DNA from: Sphingomonas cannabina
Lineage (GTDB): Bacteria > Pseudomonadota > Alphaproteobacteria > Sphingomonadales > Sphingomonadaceae
Direction of reading: 5' to 3'
Assembly (NCBI RefSeq): GCF_021391395.1
Contig: NZ_CP090059.1
Location: forward strand, 3,581,001 to 3,645,000
Length of the DNA: 64,000 nucleotides
A program made the position numbers and the translations under genes. Shown here piece by piece: positions 39,113 to 47,127 of the stretch. Each line of letters starts with the position of its first letter. The first letter of the stretch is position 1. The notes under the pieces were generated by a model, which was given only the letters and a program-made list of their open reading frames with translations, searched no databases and was not told where the DNA came from.

Positions 39113-39456
39113 CAGACCAACGCCCCGCCGCCGAACGAGAAGAAGGAGAGGAAGAAACTGGAGGCTGCGAAGGCGATCGACAGGCCGAACACGATCTGGA
39201 TGAGGCGCCTAAAGCCGCCGGCGGTCTCACCAAACGCGAGGGTCAGGCCGGTCGTGATAATGATGATCACGGCGACGATCTTGGCCACCGGCCCCTGGAC
39301 GGATTCCAGGACCTGCTGCAGCGGTTCTTCCCACGGCATGCCGGACCCCGAGGCGTGGGCGATGGCAGGCGCAAGGACCAATCCGGTCACGGCGATGCGC
39401 AGCGTCGACGAGAGGGCAGTCGAGGCGAACGGATGCGATTTCACGATTCCGGGCAT
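39112..39456 (-). CDS. trbC: TrbC, VirB2-like prepilin
   Basis: 114 aa with an N-terminal signal (LRIAVTGLVLAPAIAHA) and two membrane helices separated by a short loop (IVAVIIIITTGLTLAFGE; IVFGLSIAFAASSFFLSFFSFGG). It is the major subunit of the conjugative pilus. 3 nt from trbB. Confidence 0.93.
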   Translation of the reverse strand: MPGIVKSHPFASTALSSTLRIAVTGLVLAPAIAHASGSGMPWEEPLQQVLESVQGPVAKIVAVIIIITTGLTLAFGETAGGFRRLIQIVFGLSIAFAASSFFLSFFSFGGGALV

Positions 39457-39459
39457 GGG

Positions 39460-40446
39460 TCAGGCTCCTGGGATGAGGTTCTTTGGAGAGGTGAGGTCGA
39501 GCACCGCGTAGCCGCCGTCGGGATCGAGCCCGGCGACGCGGGCGAGGCTTTCGACGCGCCGCGCGGTGCCGCGGCCGGCGATGAAGACGACGAGGTCGAT
39601 GGCATCGGCGATCAGCCGGCGCGGCACGGTGAAGACGGCTTCCTGGACGAGCTGCTCGATGCGATAGAGCGCGGCCAGCGCGCTGTTGGCGTGGACGGTG
39701 GCGATGCCGCCCGGGTGGCCGGTGTTCCAGGCTTTCAGCATGTCGAGCGCCTCGGGGCCACGCACCTCGCCGACGATGATGCGGTCGGGCCGGAGCCTGA
39801 GCGTCGAGCGCACGAGGTCGGTCATCGACACCGCGCCGGCGCGGGTGCGCAGCGCCACGGTATCGGCCGCAGGCGACTGCAGCTCGCGCGTGTCCTCGAT
39901 CAGGATCACGCGCTCGTCGAGATGCGCCATCTCGGCGAGCAGCGCGTTGGCGAGCGTGGTCTTGCCCGAGCTGGTGCCGCCGGCGACGAGGATGTTGCGC
40001 CGCTCGACGACCGCGAGGCTGAGTAGCCGCGCCACGTCCGCCGACATGATCCCGTCGGCGACATAATCGGCAAGCGTGTAGACCCGCGTCGCGGGCTTGC
40101 GGATCGAGAAGCACGGGGCCGTCGAGACCGGCGGCAGGATGCCTTCAAACCGCTCCCCTGCCCCGCCGCCGTGCGGCGGCAGCTCGGCGGAGACGATCGG
40201 CGCGCCGGCATGGATCTCGGTGCGCGAGTGGCTGGCGACGAGGCGGATGATACGTTCGACCTGGGCGGCGTCGAGCCGGGCGCCGGTATCGACGCGGCCT
40301 GCGCCGAGGATGTCGAGGCGGAGCGCGCCGTCGGGATTGACCATCACCTCGAGCACACGCGCATCGGACAGCGCCGCGGCGATCGCCGGGCCCATGGCGG
40401 TACGCAGCATCGCGCGGCGGCGATCGTCGGAAAGGCCGGCGCTCAT
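39460..40446 (-). CDS. trbB: TrbB, VirB11-like ATPase
   Basis: 328 aa from ATG at 40446. Walker A is GGTSSGKT at residues 156-163; the Asp box DERVILIEDTREL and the His box TGHPGGIATVHANS are all present, as expected for hexameric secretion ATPases. Its start overlaps the preceding ribbon-helix-helix gene by 4 nt. Confidence 0.96.
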   Translation of the reverse strand: MSAGLSDDRRRAMLRTAMGPAIAAALSDARVLEVMVNPDGALRLDILGAGRVDTGARLDAAQVERIIRLVASHSRTEIHAGAPIVSAELPPHGGGAGERFEGILPPVSTAPCFSIRKPATRVYTLADYVADGIMSADVARLLSLAVVERRNILVAGGTSSGKTTLANALLAEMAHLDERVILIEDTRELQSPAADTVALRTRAGAVSMTDLVRSTLRLRPDRIIVGEVRGPEALDMLKAWNTGHPGGIATVHANSALAALYRIEQLVQEAVFTVPRRLIADAIDLVVFIAGRGTARRVESLARVAGLDPDGGYAVLDLTSPKNLIPGA

Positions 40447-40847
40447 GGGATCGCCTCGTCGGCGGCGTCGGCCGCGAGCGTGCGCGTACCGGCGGCGATC
40501 TGCCGGCCGACCTGGCCGAGGAAGGCTTCGAACCGTTTCCTGCCGACCGCCATCGCGGCGGCATCCGCCTCGGGCAGCGGTGCGGTGACGGTGAGCTGGT
40601 AGCGCACGAACAGCGAGAAGCTTTCGAGCAGCACGTCGATATCGCGCCGGGCGTTGGCGATCTCGCGCGCGATGCGGTCGAGCCGCGCCTTGAAGAGGTC
40701 GTCGACCTCCTTGGTCGCGCGCCGCGCGAGCCAGGAGGCGAGTGCGTCGTTGACGATCCGCGACTTGTTGCCGGCCCGGCCGGCGGCGAGCGCTTCCAGC
40801 GCGTCGGCGAGCGCGCGGTCGATGTAGAGGTTCTGCCGCACCTTCAT
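40443..40847 (-). CDS. CopG-like ribbon-helix-helix protein
   Basis: 134 aa. KVRQNLYIDRALADALEALAAGRAGNKSRIVNDALASWL is a ribbon-helix-helix pattern; the rest is helical. Such genes often lie between traG and trbB in Trb-type elements and are thought to regulate transfer or aid relaxosome assembly. 3 nt after traG. Confidence 0.85.
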   Translation of the reverse strand: MKVRQNLYIDRALADALEALAAGRAGNKSRIVNDALASWLARRATKEVDDLFKARLDRIAREIANARRDIDVLLESFSLFVRYQLTVTAPLPEADAAAMAVGRKRFEAFLGQVGRQIAAGTRTLAADAADEAIP

Positions 40848-40850
40848 GGC

Positions 40851-42875
40851 TCACATCCCCGGCATCAGGTCGCGCCCGCTGCCGACGTTCATCGCATGGC
40901 CGCGGGCGATGGCGCTGAGGCTGACCGCCCGGTCCATCGCGCGCTTGTCGGCGGCGACATCCTCGTCACCGGCGATCTCCTGCTCGCGGCCGGGGGCGGG
41001 CTCGGCGGGTTTGGCAGGCTGGTCCGCCGGAAGGTCGGGCGTCCGCTGCAGCTCGCGGCCGTCGGCGACCGCCTCCTGGGGCGCCTCGTTCTCACGGTCG
41101 AGGCGCGCGTCGTAGCGCCGCGGCGCCGCCGACCAGTCATGGGCGCGGTTCGCCGGACGATCGGCATAGCGGCCATCGCCAAGCGGCGGCGGCGCGAGTA
41201 CGCGCGCGGTGAAGTTGCGGTCGGTGAAGTAGCGCAGCTTGTTCGCCCGGATCGGCGGGTAGCCCGAGACCAGCACGAGCTCGTCGGTCGGCGGCAGCTG
41301 CATCACCTCGCCGGTGGTCAACAGCGGCCGAGCGGTCTCCTGCCGGCTGACCATGACATGGGCGAGCCACGGCGCGAGCCGGTGCCCGGCGTAGTTGCGC
41401 ATCGCCCGCTGCTCGGTTGCGGTGCCGAGCGCGTCGGAGATGCGCTTGGCGGTGCGCTCGTCGTTGGTCGCGAACGCGACGCGGACATGGCAATTGTCGA
41501 GGATCGAATTGTGCTCGCCATAGGCCTTCTCGATCTGGTTGAGGCTCTGGGCGATCAGGAAGGCGCGCACGCCGCAGCCGGCCATGAACGCGAGGCTGGT
41601 CTCGAAGAAGTCGAGCCGCCCGAGCGCCGGGAACTCGTCGAGCATCATCAGCAGCCGGTGCCGGCGCGTGCCGTCGGCGGCGGGGTCGAGCCGCTCGGTG
41701 AGGCGCCGGCCGATCTGGTTGAGCACCAAGCGGATGAGCGGCTTGGTCCGGCTGATGTCGGAGGGCGGCACGACGAGGTAGAGCGAGACAGGCTGCCTGG
41801 CTCCGACGAGATCGGCGATGCGCCAGTCGCAGCGCGAGGTGACCTCGGCCACGGTCGGATCGCGATAGAGCGACAGGAACGACATGGCGGTCGACAGCAC
41901 GCCCGAGCGCTCGTTCTCGCTCTTGTTGAGGAGCTCGCGCGCGGCGGAGGCGACGATGGGGTGGACGCGGGGATGCTTTTCATCGCCGAGATGATTGGTC
42001 GCCATCATGTGGCGGAGCGTCGAGGCGAACGGCCGCTGCGGATCGGAGAGGAAGGTCGCAACGCGGGCGAGGGTCTTCTCCTCCTCGGCGTAGAGGACGT
42101 GGAGGATGGCGCCGACCAGCAGGGCGTGGCCGGTCTTTTCCCAATGGTTGCGCCGCTCGAGCGCGCCTTCGGGATCGACGAGGATGTCGGCGATGTTCTG
42201 GACGTCGCGGACCTCGTTGGGGCCTTTGCGCACCTCGAGGAGCGGATTGTAGCGGGCCGAGCGCGGGTCGGTGGGATTGAACAGCAGGCAATGCGAGAAG
42301 CGCGCACGCCAGCCGGCGGTCAGCGTCCAGTTCTCCCCCTTGATGTCGTGGATGACGGCCGAGCCGGTCCAGGACAGCAAGGTCGGCACGACGAGGCCGA
42401 CGCCCTTGCCCGAGCGGGTCGGGGCAAAGCACATGACATGCTCGGGGCCGTCGTGGCGGAGGTAGCGGCCGCGCAGGCTCCCCAGGAACACGCCGGCGTC
42501 TTCAACCAGGCCGGCACGCCGCACGTCGCGATCGCTCGCCCAGCGTGCCGATCCATAGGTCGTGACGTGCCGCGCCTGGCGTGCGCGCCACACCGATCCG
42601 GCGATCGCCGCCCCGCAGCCGAGGAAACCGCTCGCGCCGGCCAGCGTCCCCGCCTTGTCGAAGACGTGCGGCGCATAGGCATCGAAGTGATACCACCAGG
42701 GGAAGATCGCCCAGGGCCGGTAGAGCGGGAGGCCTGCCACGACCGTCCAGGGCCGGCCGAGTTCGGGCTGGTAGGCGAGCATCGCGGCCGCCCACTGGGT
42801 CGCCGCCCACACGCCGCCGATCACGAGTCCGAAGACAACGAGGATCTGCCCGATCAACAGCTTGGTTGGCGTCAT
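40851..42875 (-). CDS. traG: TraG, VirD4-like coupling protein
   Basis: 674 aa. Two N-terminal membrane helices, Walker A APTRSGKG at residues 151-158, and Walker B LLMMLDEFPALG. It links the relaxase-DNA complex to the secretion channel. It heads the minus-strand transfer operon: traG, RHH, trbBCDEJLFGI, DUF2274, alpA, with gaps of 116 nt or less. Confidence 0.97.
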   Translation of the reverse strand: MTPTKLLIGQILVVFGLVIGGVWAATQWAAAMLAYQPELGRPWTVVAGLPLYRPWAIFPWWYHFDAYAPHVFDKAGTLAGASGFLGCGAAIAGSVWRARQARHVTTYGSARWASDRDVRRAGLVEDAGVFLGSLRGRYLRHDGPEHVMCFAPTRSGKGVGLVVPTLLSWTGSAVIHDIKGENWTLTAGWRARFSHCLLFNPTDPRSARYNPLLEVRKGPNEVRDVQNIADILVDPEGALERRNHWEKTGHALLVGAILHVLYAEEEKTLARVATFLSDPQRPFASTLRHMMATNHLGDEKHPRVHPIVASAARELLNKSENERSGVLSTAMSFLSLYRDPTVAEVTSRCDWRIADLVGARQPVSLYLVVPPSDISRTKPLIRLVLNQIGRRLTERLDPAADGTRRHRLLMMLDEFPALGRLDFFETSLAFMAGCGVRAFLIAQSLNQIEKAYGEHNSILDNCHVRVAFATNDERTAKRISDALGTATEQRAMRNYAGHRLAPWLAHVMVSRQETARPLLTTGEVMQLPPTDELVLVSGYPPIRANKLRYFTDRNFTARVLAPPPLGDGRYADRPANRAHDWSAAPRRYDARLDRENEAPQEAVADGRELQRTPDLPADQPAKPAEPAPGREQEIAGDEDVAADKRAMDRAVSLSAIARGHAMNVGSGRDLMPGM

Positions 42876-43113
42876 GCCGAGACTCCTGCCCGCGGCAGTC
42901 CCGCGGGATCGGGCTCAACAATCCGCCCACACCATGCGAAATTTAACGGTGCTGCTGGGTGCTGTTTGGCTGTGCTGGGCTAGGCTGGCGTGGCGGACGC
43001 GAATTTGTGCGGGTTGCCCCTTCGGTCAGCTACGAGATCGTTCTCAAGACTTGCTCATAGCCGAAACATGGCACGTTCGGACCGCGATGTCGGACGCGTG
43101 GCGGTCGGCCGAG

Positions 43114-44103
43114 CTAGCTTGCCCCCACAGCCGGTGCAGGAACGTGCTGGAAACTGCTCCGGTACTGGGCAGGAGTGACGCCGAGGCGGTCGACGAAGAC
43201 CAGGCGCATCCGGTCCGCCGAACCGAATCCGCAATCAATCGCGATGGTCTTCAACGGCAGAGGCGTGCCTTCGAGCAGCATACGTGCCGCGTCGATGCGG
43301 GCGCGTTCGACATATTCATGTGGCGTGATTCCGGTTTCCCGAACGAATTGGCGTGCCAGGTTACGCGTGCTCATCCCGACCATATCGGACAGCGACTGCA
43401 GCGTGTGACGGCGGCCGATATTCTCCATTATCCACGTCTGCATTCTGGCAATCGGCGATTGGGGGTCAGCCGGAGCAGAGAGGTAGGCGCTGAACTGAGA
43501 CTGTCCGCCCTGCCGCTGGGCAAGGACGACCAGCCGCTTCGCCACTGCCACGGCAATGGCAGCTCCGTGGTGCTCGCGTACCAGGGCGAGCGCGAGATCG
43601 ATGCCTGCCGTTACGCCCGCCGAGGTGATCAGCGCGCCGTCCGAGACATAGATCCTGTCGGGCTCGACCTGCGCCGCAGGGAAGCAGGCGGCGAGCCTAG
43701 CTGCGATCTGCCAATGGGTAGTGACGCGCCGCCCGTCCAGCAGCCCTGCATGTCCCAGCGCAAACGCACCCGTGCAAATCGAGCCGTAGATCGCGGTTCG
43801 CGAAGGCACGGATCGAAGCCATGCGACCATGGCGGGATCGGGATCGGCGTAAGGCAGGCTCGGTCCTCCCGCGACCAGCACGAGGTCGTACGGACCCGAC
43901 GCTTCGTCGAAGCCGAGGTCGGGCACCAGCTGCATGCTATTAGAGGCGCGCAGGGGCGAACGATCCGGCCCCACGAGCAATGTCTCGTAACGCTCACCCT
44001 CGGCGACAAAGGCGTTCGCCTCCGCAAACACGTCGACGGGCCCGGCAACGTCCAGCGCCTGGACGCCGCGGTGGATGACCAGCGCCACTTTCACCGCGGG
44101 CAT
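43114..44103 (-). CDS. GlxA/FtrA-type AraC family regulator with DJ-1/PfpI domain
   Basis: 329 aa from ATG at 44103. Residues 5-170 form a DJ-1/PfpI-like domain (ALVIHRGVQALDVAGPVDVFAEAN; SICTGAFALGHAGLLDGRRVTTHW with the nucleophile-elbow Cys). The C-terminal AraC HTH starts near residue 220 (NIGRRHTLQSLSDMVGMSTRNLARQF ... CGFGSADRMRLVF). Such regulators control amine, nitrile or oxidative-response genes. It is divergent from the HD-AhpD-HD cluster and probably regulates it. The 238 bp between it and traG hold nothing I recognise. Confidence 0.9.
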   Translation of the reverse strand: MPAVKVALVIHRGVQALDVAGPVDVFAEANAFVAEGERYETLLVGPDRSPLRASNSMQLVPDLGFDEASGPYDLVLVAGGPSLPYADPDPAMVAWLRSVPSRTAIYGSICTGAFALGHAGLLDGRRVTTHWQIAARLAACFPAAQVEPDRIYVSDGALITSAGVTAGIDLALALVREHHGAAIAVAVAKRLVVLAQRQGGQSQFSAYLSAPADPQSPIARMQTWIMENIGRRHTLQSLSDMVGMSTRNLARQFVRETGITPHEYVERARIDAARMLLEGTPLPLKTIAIDCGFGSADRMRLVFVDRLGVTPAQYRSSFQHVPAPAVGAS

Positions 44104-44288
44104 TGGGTGTTTCCTCGCTGTTGGCAGGAATCGACGTGCGCTTGTCCTGAATCGCAGGCTCGCGCCCATTGAATCGAGGAGCGTCCGATCTCAATACAAG
44201 GCGAGCGGAATGCATCGGCCTTCCCGATGCGGACCCGAAGACCAACAGACGAACGACTTTGCGCGCACGCTCGCGCCACGGAGGTTTT

Positions 44289-44948
44289 GTGCAAAACGAA
44301 TTTGAGATCGACGGTGCGATCGCTGGAATTCGGATTCCCGACAGCGCGATCGCTCGCGCTGCCACGCAGCTCGTGCGCGAAACCGAGGATGATCTGCTGT
44401 TTCATCATAGCCGCCGCGTGTTCTTCTGGGGTGCGCTCACCGGCGAGCGCAAGGCGCTGAAATATGACGCCGAGCTTCTGTATCTCGGCGCCATGTTCCA
44501 CGACATGGGACTGACGCCGGCTTATGCGAGCCCCGATCTCCGCTTCGAAGTCGATGGTGCAAACGCCGCCCGCGACTTCATGCGGGGCTATGGCGTGACC
44601 GAGCGGGACGTCGAGGACGTCTGGACGGCTATCGCCCTTCACACCACTCCCGGCATTCCAGAGCATATGCGCCCCACTGTCGCGCTCGTGACCGCCGGCG
44701 TCGAGATGGACGTGCTCGGCATCGCCTATCACGATTTCACTCAGCAGCAGCGCGATCAAGTCTGCGCCTGTCATCCGCGCGAGGCCAATTTCAAGGAGAA
44801 CATCATCGCGCATTTCGCCGATGGCATCGCGCCCAAGCCGCTCACGACCTTCGGTAACGTCAAGGCCGACGTGCTTGCGCTCAAGGACCCAAGCTATGTC
44901 CGCCAGAATTTCTGCGCGCTGATCCTGGGTTCGAGCTGGCCAAATTGA
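44289..44948 (+). CDS. HD domain protein, cyanamide hydratase-like (copy 1)
   Basis: 219 aa from GTG at 44289, with GGAGG 4 nt upstream (an ATG at 44169 would add 40 residues that lack homology to copy 2). The HD metal site includes H40 in LLFHHSRRVFFWG, H71-D72 in GAMFHDMGL and the His of AIALHTTPGIPEH. This pattern is that of DDI2/CAH-type cyanamide hydratases, which convert cyanamide to urea; some relatives act on isocyanides. About half its residues match copy 2 downstream. Confidence 0.85.
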   Translation: MQNEFEIDGAIAGIRIPDSAIARAATQLVRETEDDLLFHHSRRVFFWGALTGERKALKYDAELLYLGAMFHDMGLTPAYASPDLRFEVDGANAARDFMRGYGVTERDVEDVWTAIALHTTPGIPEHMRPTVALVTAGVEMDVLGIAYHDFTQQQRDQVCACHPREANFKENIIAHFADGIAPKPLTTFGNVKADVLALKDPSYVRQNFCALILGSSWPN

Positions 44949-44971
44949 AGCATCGAGACGGGAGAATTCAG

Positions 44972-45424
44972 ATGACCATGCGCATGGATTACATGGCGGC
45001 GGCACCAGCCGCGATGAGGGCTCTAGGCGGCGTTTACGGCTATGTCGGCCAGAGCGGGCTACCGAAGGAACTGATCGACCTGGTCTACCTCCGCGTATCG
45101 CAGATCAACGGTTGCGCCTACTGCATCGACATGCACGCGCGGGAGCTTTCGCAGGAAGGCGTGCCCCACGAGAAGCTGATGCTCGTTCCGGTCTGGCGCG
45201 AAGCGGGTGACCTGTTCAGCGACACCGAGAGGGCGGCGTTCGCGTGGGCGGAGACTGTGACTCGCGTCGCTGACACGGGTGTGCCCGACGCCGAATATGA
45301 AGCCGCAGCGGCGCGATTTGACGCCAAGGCCCTGACGGACCTCACCGTCGCGATCGGGCTCATGAATGCCTACAATCGATTGGCGATCAGTTTCCGCCGT
45401 CCGCCGTCCGGCGCGAAGAGCTGA
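44972..45424 (+). CDS. AhpD/carboxymuconolactone decarboxylase family protein
   Basis: 150 aa from ATG at 44972, GGGAGA upstream (an ATG-like start at 44945 is less well placed). The AhpD-type redox motif CAYC (C48, C51) with H55 in NGCAYCIDMHARE is intact, giving probable disulfide-linked peroxidase activity. It lies between two HD hydratase-like genes, 23 nt after the first, suggesting a shared pathway. Confidence 0.9.
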   Translation: MTMRMDYMAAAPAAMRALGGVYGYVGQSGLPKELIDLVYLRVSQINGCAYCIDMHARELSQEGVPHEKLMLVPVWREAGDLFSDTERAAFAWAETVTRVADTGVPDAEYEAAAARFDAKALTDLTVAIGLMNAYNRLAISFRRPPSGAKS

Positions 45425-45484
45425 GAGCGCCCGCCGAGCAGCGCTTCCCCGGAGATGCCGACACAGCGGCCAAGGAGTATCGCC

Positions 45485-46150
45485 ATGGCTTCGACCTCCA
45501 TCTGCGGCGTAACCGTTCCCGACAGCAAAATCGCGCGCGAGGCGACCGAGTTGCTGCGCGATGTTTCGAGCGACTTGCTGTTCGAGCATTCGCTCCGGGT
45601 GTATTTCTGGGGTGCGATCGCGGGGAACCGCAAGAAGCTCATCTATGATCCGGAACTGCTTTACGTCGGAGCGATGTTTCACGATTTCGGACTCACCCCG
45701 GGGTATCGGACAAGCCAGCTACGGTTCGAGGTCGATGGTGCGAACGCAGCGCGCGACTTCCTCGAGAGTCATGGTATCGGCCGAACGGATATCGACAAGG
45801 TCTGGGCGGCCATCGCCCTTCACACCACCCCCGGTATTCCGCACTTCATGGATGCGGAGATCGCGCTGCTGCATGCGGCGACCGGAATGGATGTGGCCGG
45901 CCGCGGCTATGCCGACTTCACTCCCGAGGAGCGCGAGGCGGTAACCGCTGCCTATCCGCGAGGGCCGGAGTTCGAGGCCGGCATCATCGACGAATTCTAT
46001 GCCGGCCTCAAACATCGACCCGACAGCACTTTCGGCACGCTCAACGAGGGCTATCTCGCATGCCGAGATCCCGAGTTTCGGCCAGGCAACATCTGCAGCG
46101 TCATCCTGACCTCGCCATGGACCTGCGGGTCACTGGCTCCCGATCCTTAA
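45485..46150 (+). CDS. HD domain protein, cyanamide hydratase-like (copy 2)
   Basis: 221 aa from ATG at 45485, AAGGAG upstream. H35 in LLFEHSLRVYFWG, H66-D67 in GAMFHDFGL and the HTTPGIPHF segment reproduce the copy 1 metal site; the conserved FEVDGANAARDF and CSVILTSPW segments are shared too. The two copies are clearly paralogous, but differences throughout suggest they are not a recent duplication. Confidence 0.87.
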   Translation: MASTSICGVTVPDSKIAREATELLRDVSSDLLFEHSLRVYFWGAIAGNRKKLIYDPELLYVGAMFHDFGLTPGYRTSQLRFEVDGANAARDFLESHGIGRTDIDKVWAAIALHTTPGIPHFMDAEIALLHAATGMDVAGRGYADFTPEEREAVTAAYPRGPEFEAGIIDEFYAGLKHRPDSTFGTLNEGYLACRDPEFRPGNICSVILTSPWTCGSLAPDP

Positions 46151-46418
46151 TCATCTGCAAGCCGGGTTGATCGACCTGCTTCTGCCTTGCTTCGGCGGCG
46201 GGTCGGCTTGCAAATGCGACAAGCAATGGCAATGGCGCCTGGAATAGCGCAAGACCCTGAGCAGCCTGTGCTAACAGCCACCGTTATCGCGGCGCCTTCC
46301 TACCGGCCTTAGGCTGCATGATGGCGGCAGTGTCCGCAACGGGGTCGTTCGCAGACGCTCGATCCCCAGTTCTCGGTCCTGGCAGCTAAGAATCGCCATT
46401 GACCGCCCAACTGCCGAT

Positions 46419-46814
46419 TTAAATCAGCGATTCCCTGATTTGAGTGATCAACTTGAAGACGATCGCGACACTGATCAGTTGGAACGGCAAGGATAGCAGC
46501 AGCATGCTTTCCAAGGCTGCGCCTCGCTCCGAAGGCGAACTGCGTTGGGCAAAAACGACGACATGACCGATCCAGGAAGAATAGAGGACGAAAGTGCCAG
46601 CCAACTGAATGAAGAGGGGGGTCGTCGATCCACTGCGCCATCTCCTGTTGGATAGTCCGATTACCATGGCAGCGCCGCAACCCAGGGCGATTAACGACCA
46701 AGGTGGCTGGTCTATGAACGGCACGGCGCCAATCGGCACGATACCGTGTCCGGCGACGAGCGGGGTAATGGCGTAGATCAGGATGATAGCGGCTCTAATC
46801 ATCGGCAGCTTCAT
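46419..46814 (-). CDS. Hypothetical membrane protein, 4 TM
   Basis: 131 aa with four hydrophobic segments (AAIILIYAITPLVAG, LIALGCGAAMVIGLS, LFIQLAGTFVLYSSWIGHVVVF, LPFQLISVAIVFKLI). No family recognised. The upstream 268 bp to the HD copy 2 gene hold no visible gene. Its ATG overlaps the stop of a short frame upstream (ATGA). Confidence 0.55.
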   Translation of the reverse strand: MKLPMIRAAIILIYAITPLVAGHGIVPIGAVPFIDQPPWSLIALGCGAAMVIGLSNRRWRSGSTTPLFIQLAGTFVLYSSWIGHVVVFAQRSSPSERGAALESMLLLSLPFQLISVAIVFKLITQIRESLI

Positions 46815-46954
46815 ACTCCACGACCTTCTCGAGCAAAATCAATGGCCACACAAAGATCGAGAACATGGTCTGATATCTCGGCGTCGACCTTGAAGATGCC
46901 CTGGTAGTCACTGAGCGGACCGAGATCCGACTCTGGGGCGGCAGTCTGAGTCAA
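46811..46954 (-). other. Possible small reading frame or gene remnant upstream of the membrane protein
   Basis: A 47-codon frame from a TTG at 46954, ending in the ATGA overlap with the membrane protein. The translated C-terminus (FKVDAEISDHVLDLCVAIDF...) looks protein-like, but an in-frame stop lies shortly upstream and no SD is visible, so it may be the tail of a truncated gene. The rest of the 313-bp gap to 47127 holds only an inverted repeat at 47012-47026. Confidence 0.3.
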
Positions 46955-47011
46955 GATGGTCGCTGCGATGTTGGACGGCTATGCGCCCCATGTCGGTCGT
47001 TGATCAAAAAA

Positions 47012-47026
47012 TTTCGGTTCCCGAAA
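47012..47026. promoter_or_regulatory. Inverted repeat TTTCGG-TTC-CCGAAA
   Basis: A perfect 6-bp stem palindrome in an A/T-rich patch about 100 bp before the STAND NTPase start. Possible operator for that gene; no regulator is assignable. Confidence 0.35.
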
Positions 47027-47127
47027 GCAGTCTTTCTCTAAGTCCGACGCGCAAGTCGAATTCACGCCATCCTGTCAGCGTATCCGCTTCGTCTTGCGGG
47101 CTTCAGCGGTGCCACTAGAACGACGAG

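Noticed and set aside
42876..43113. Gap between traG and the GlxA-type regulator as a possible oriT
   Set aside because: No clear inverted repeats with a nick-like sequence; the relaxase lies far away at the right edge, so oriT is more likely beyond the window.
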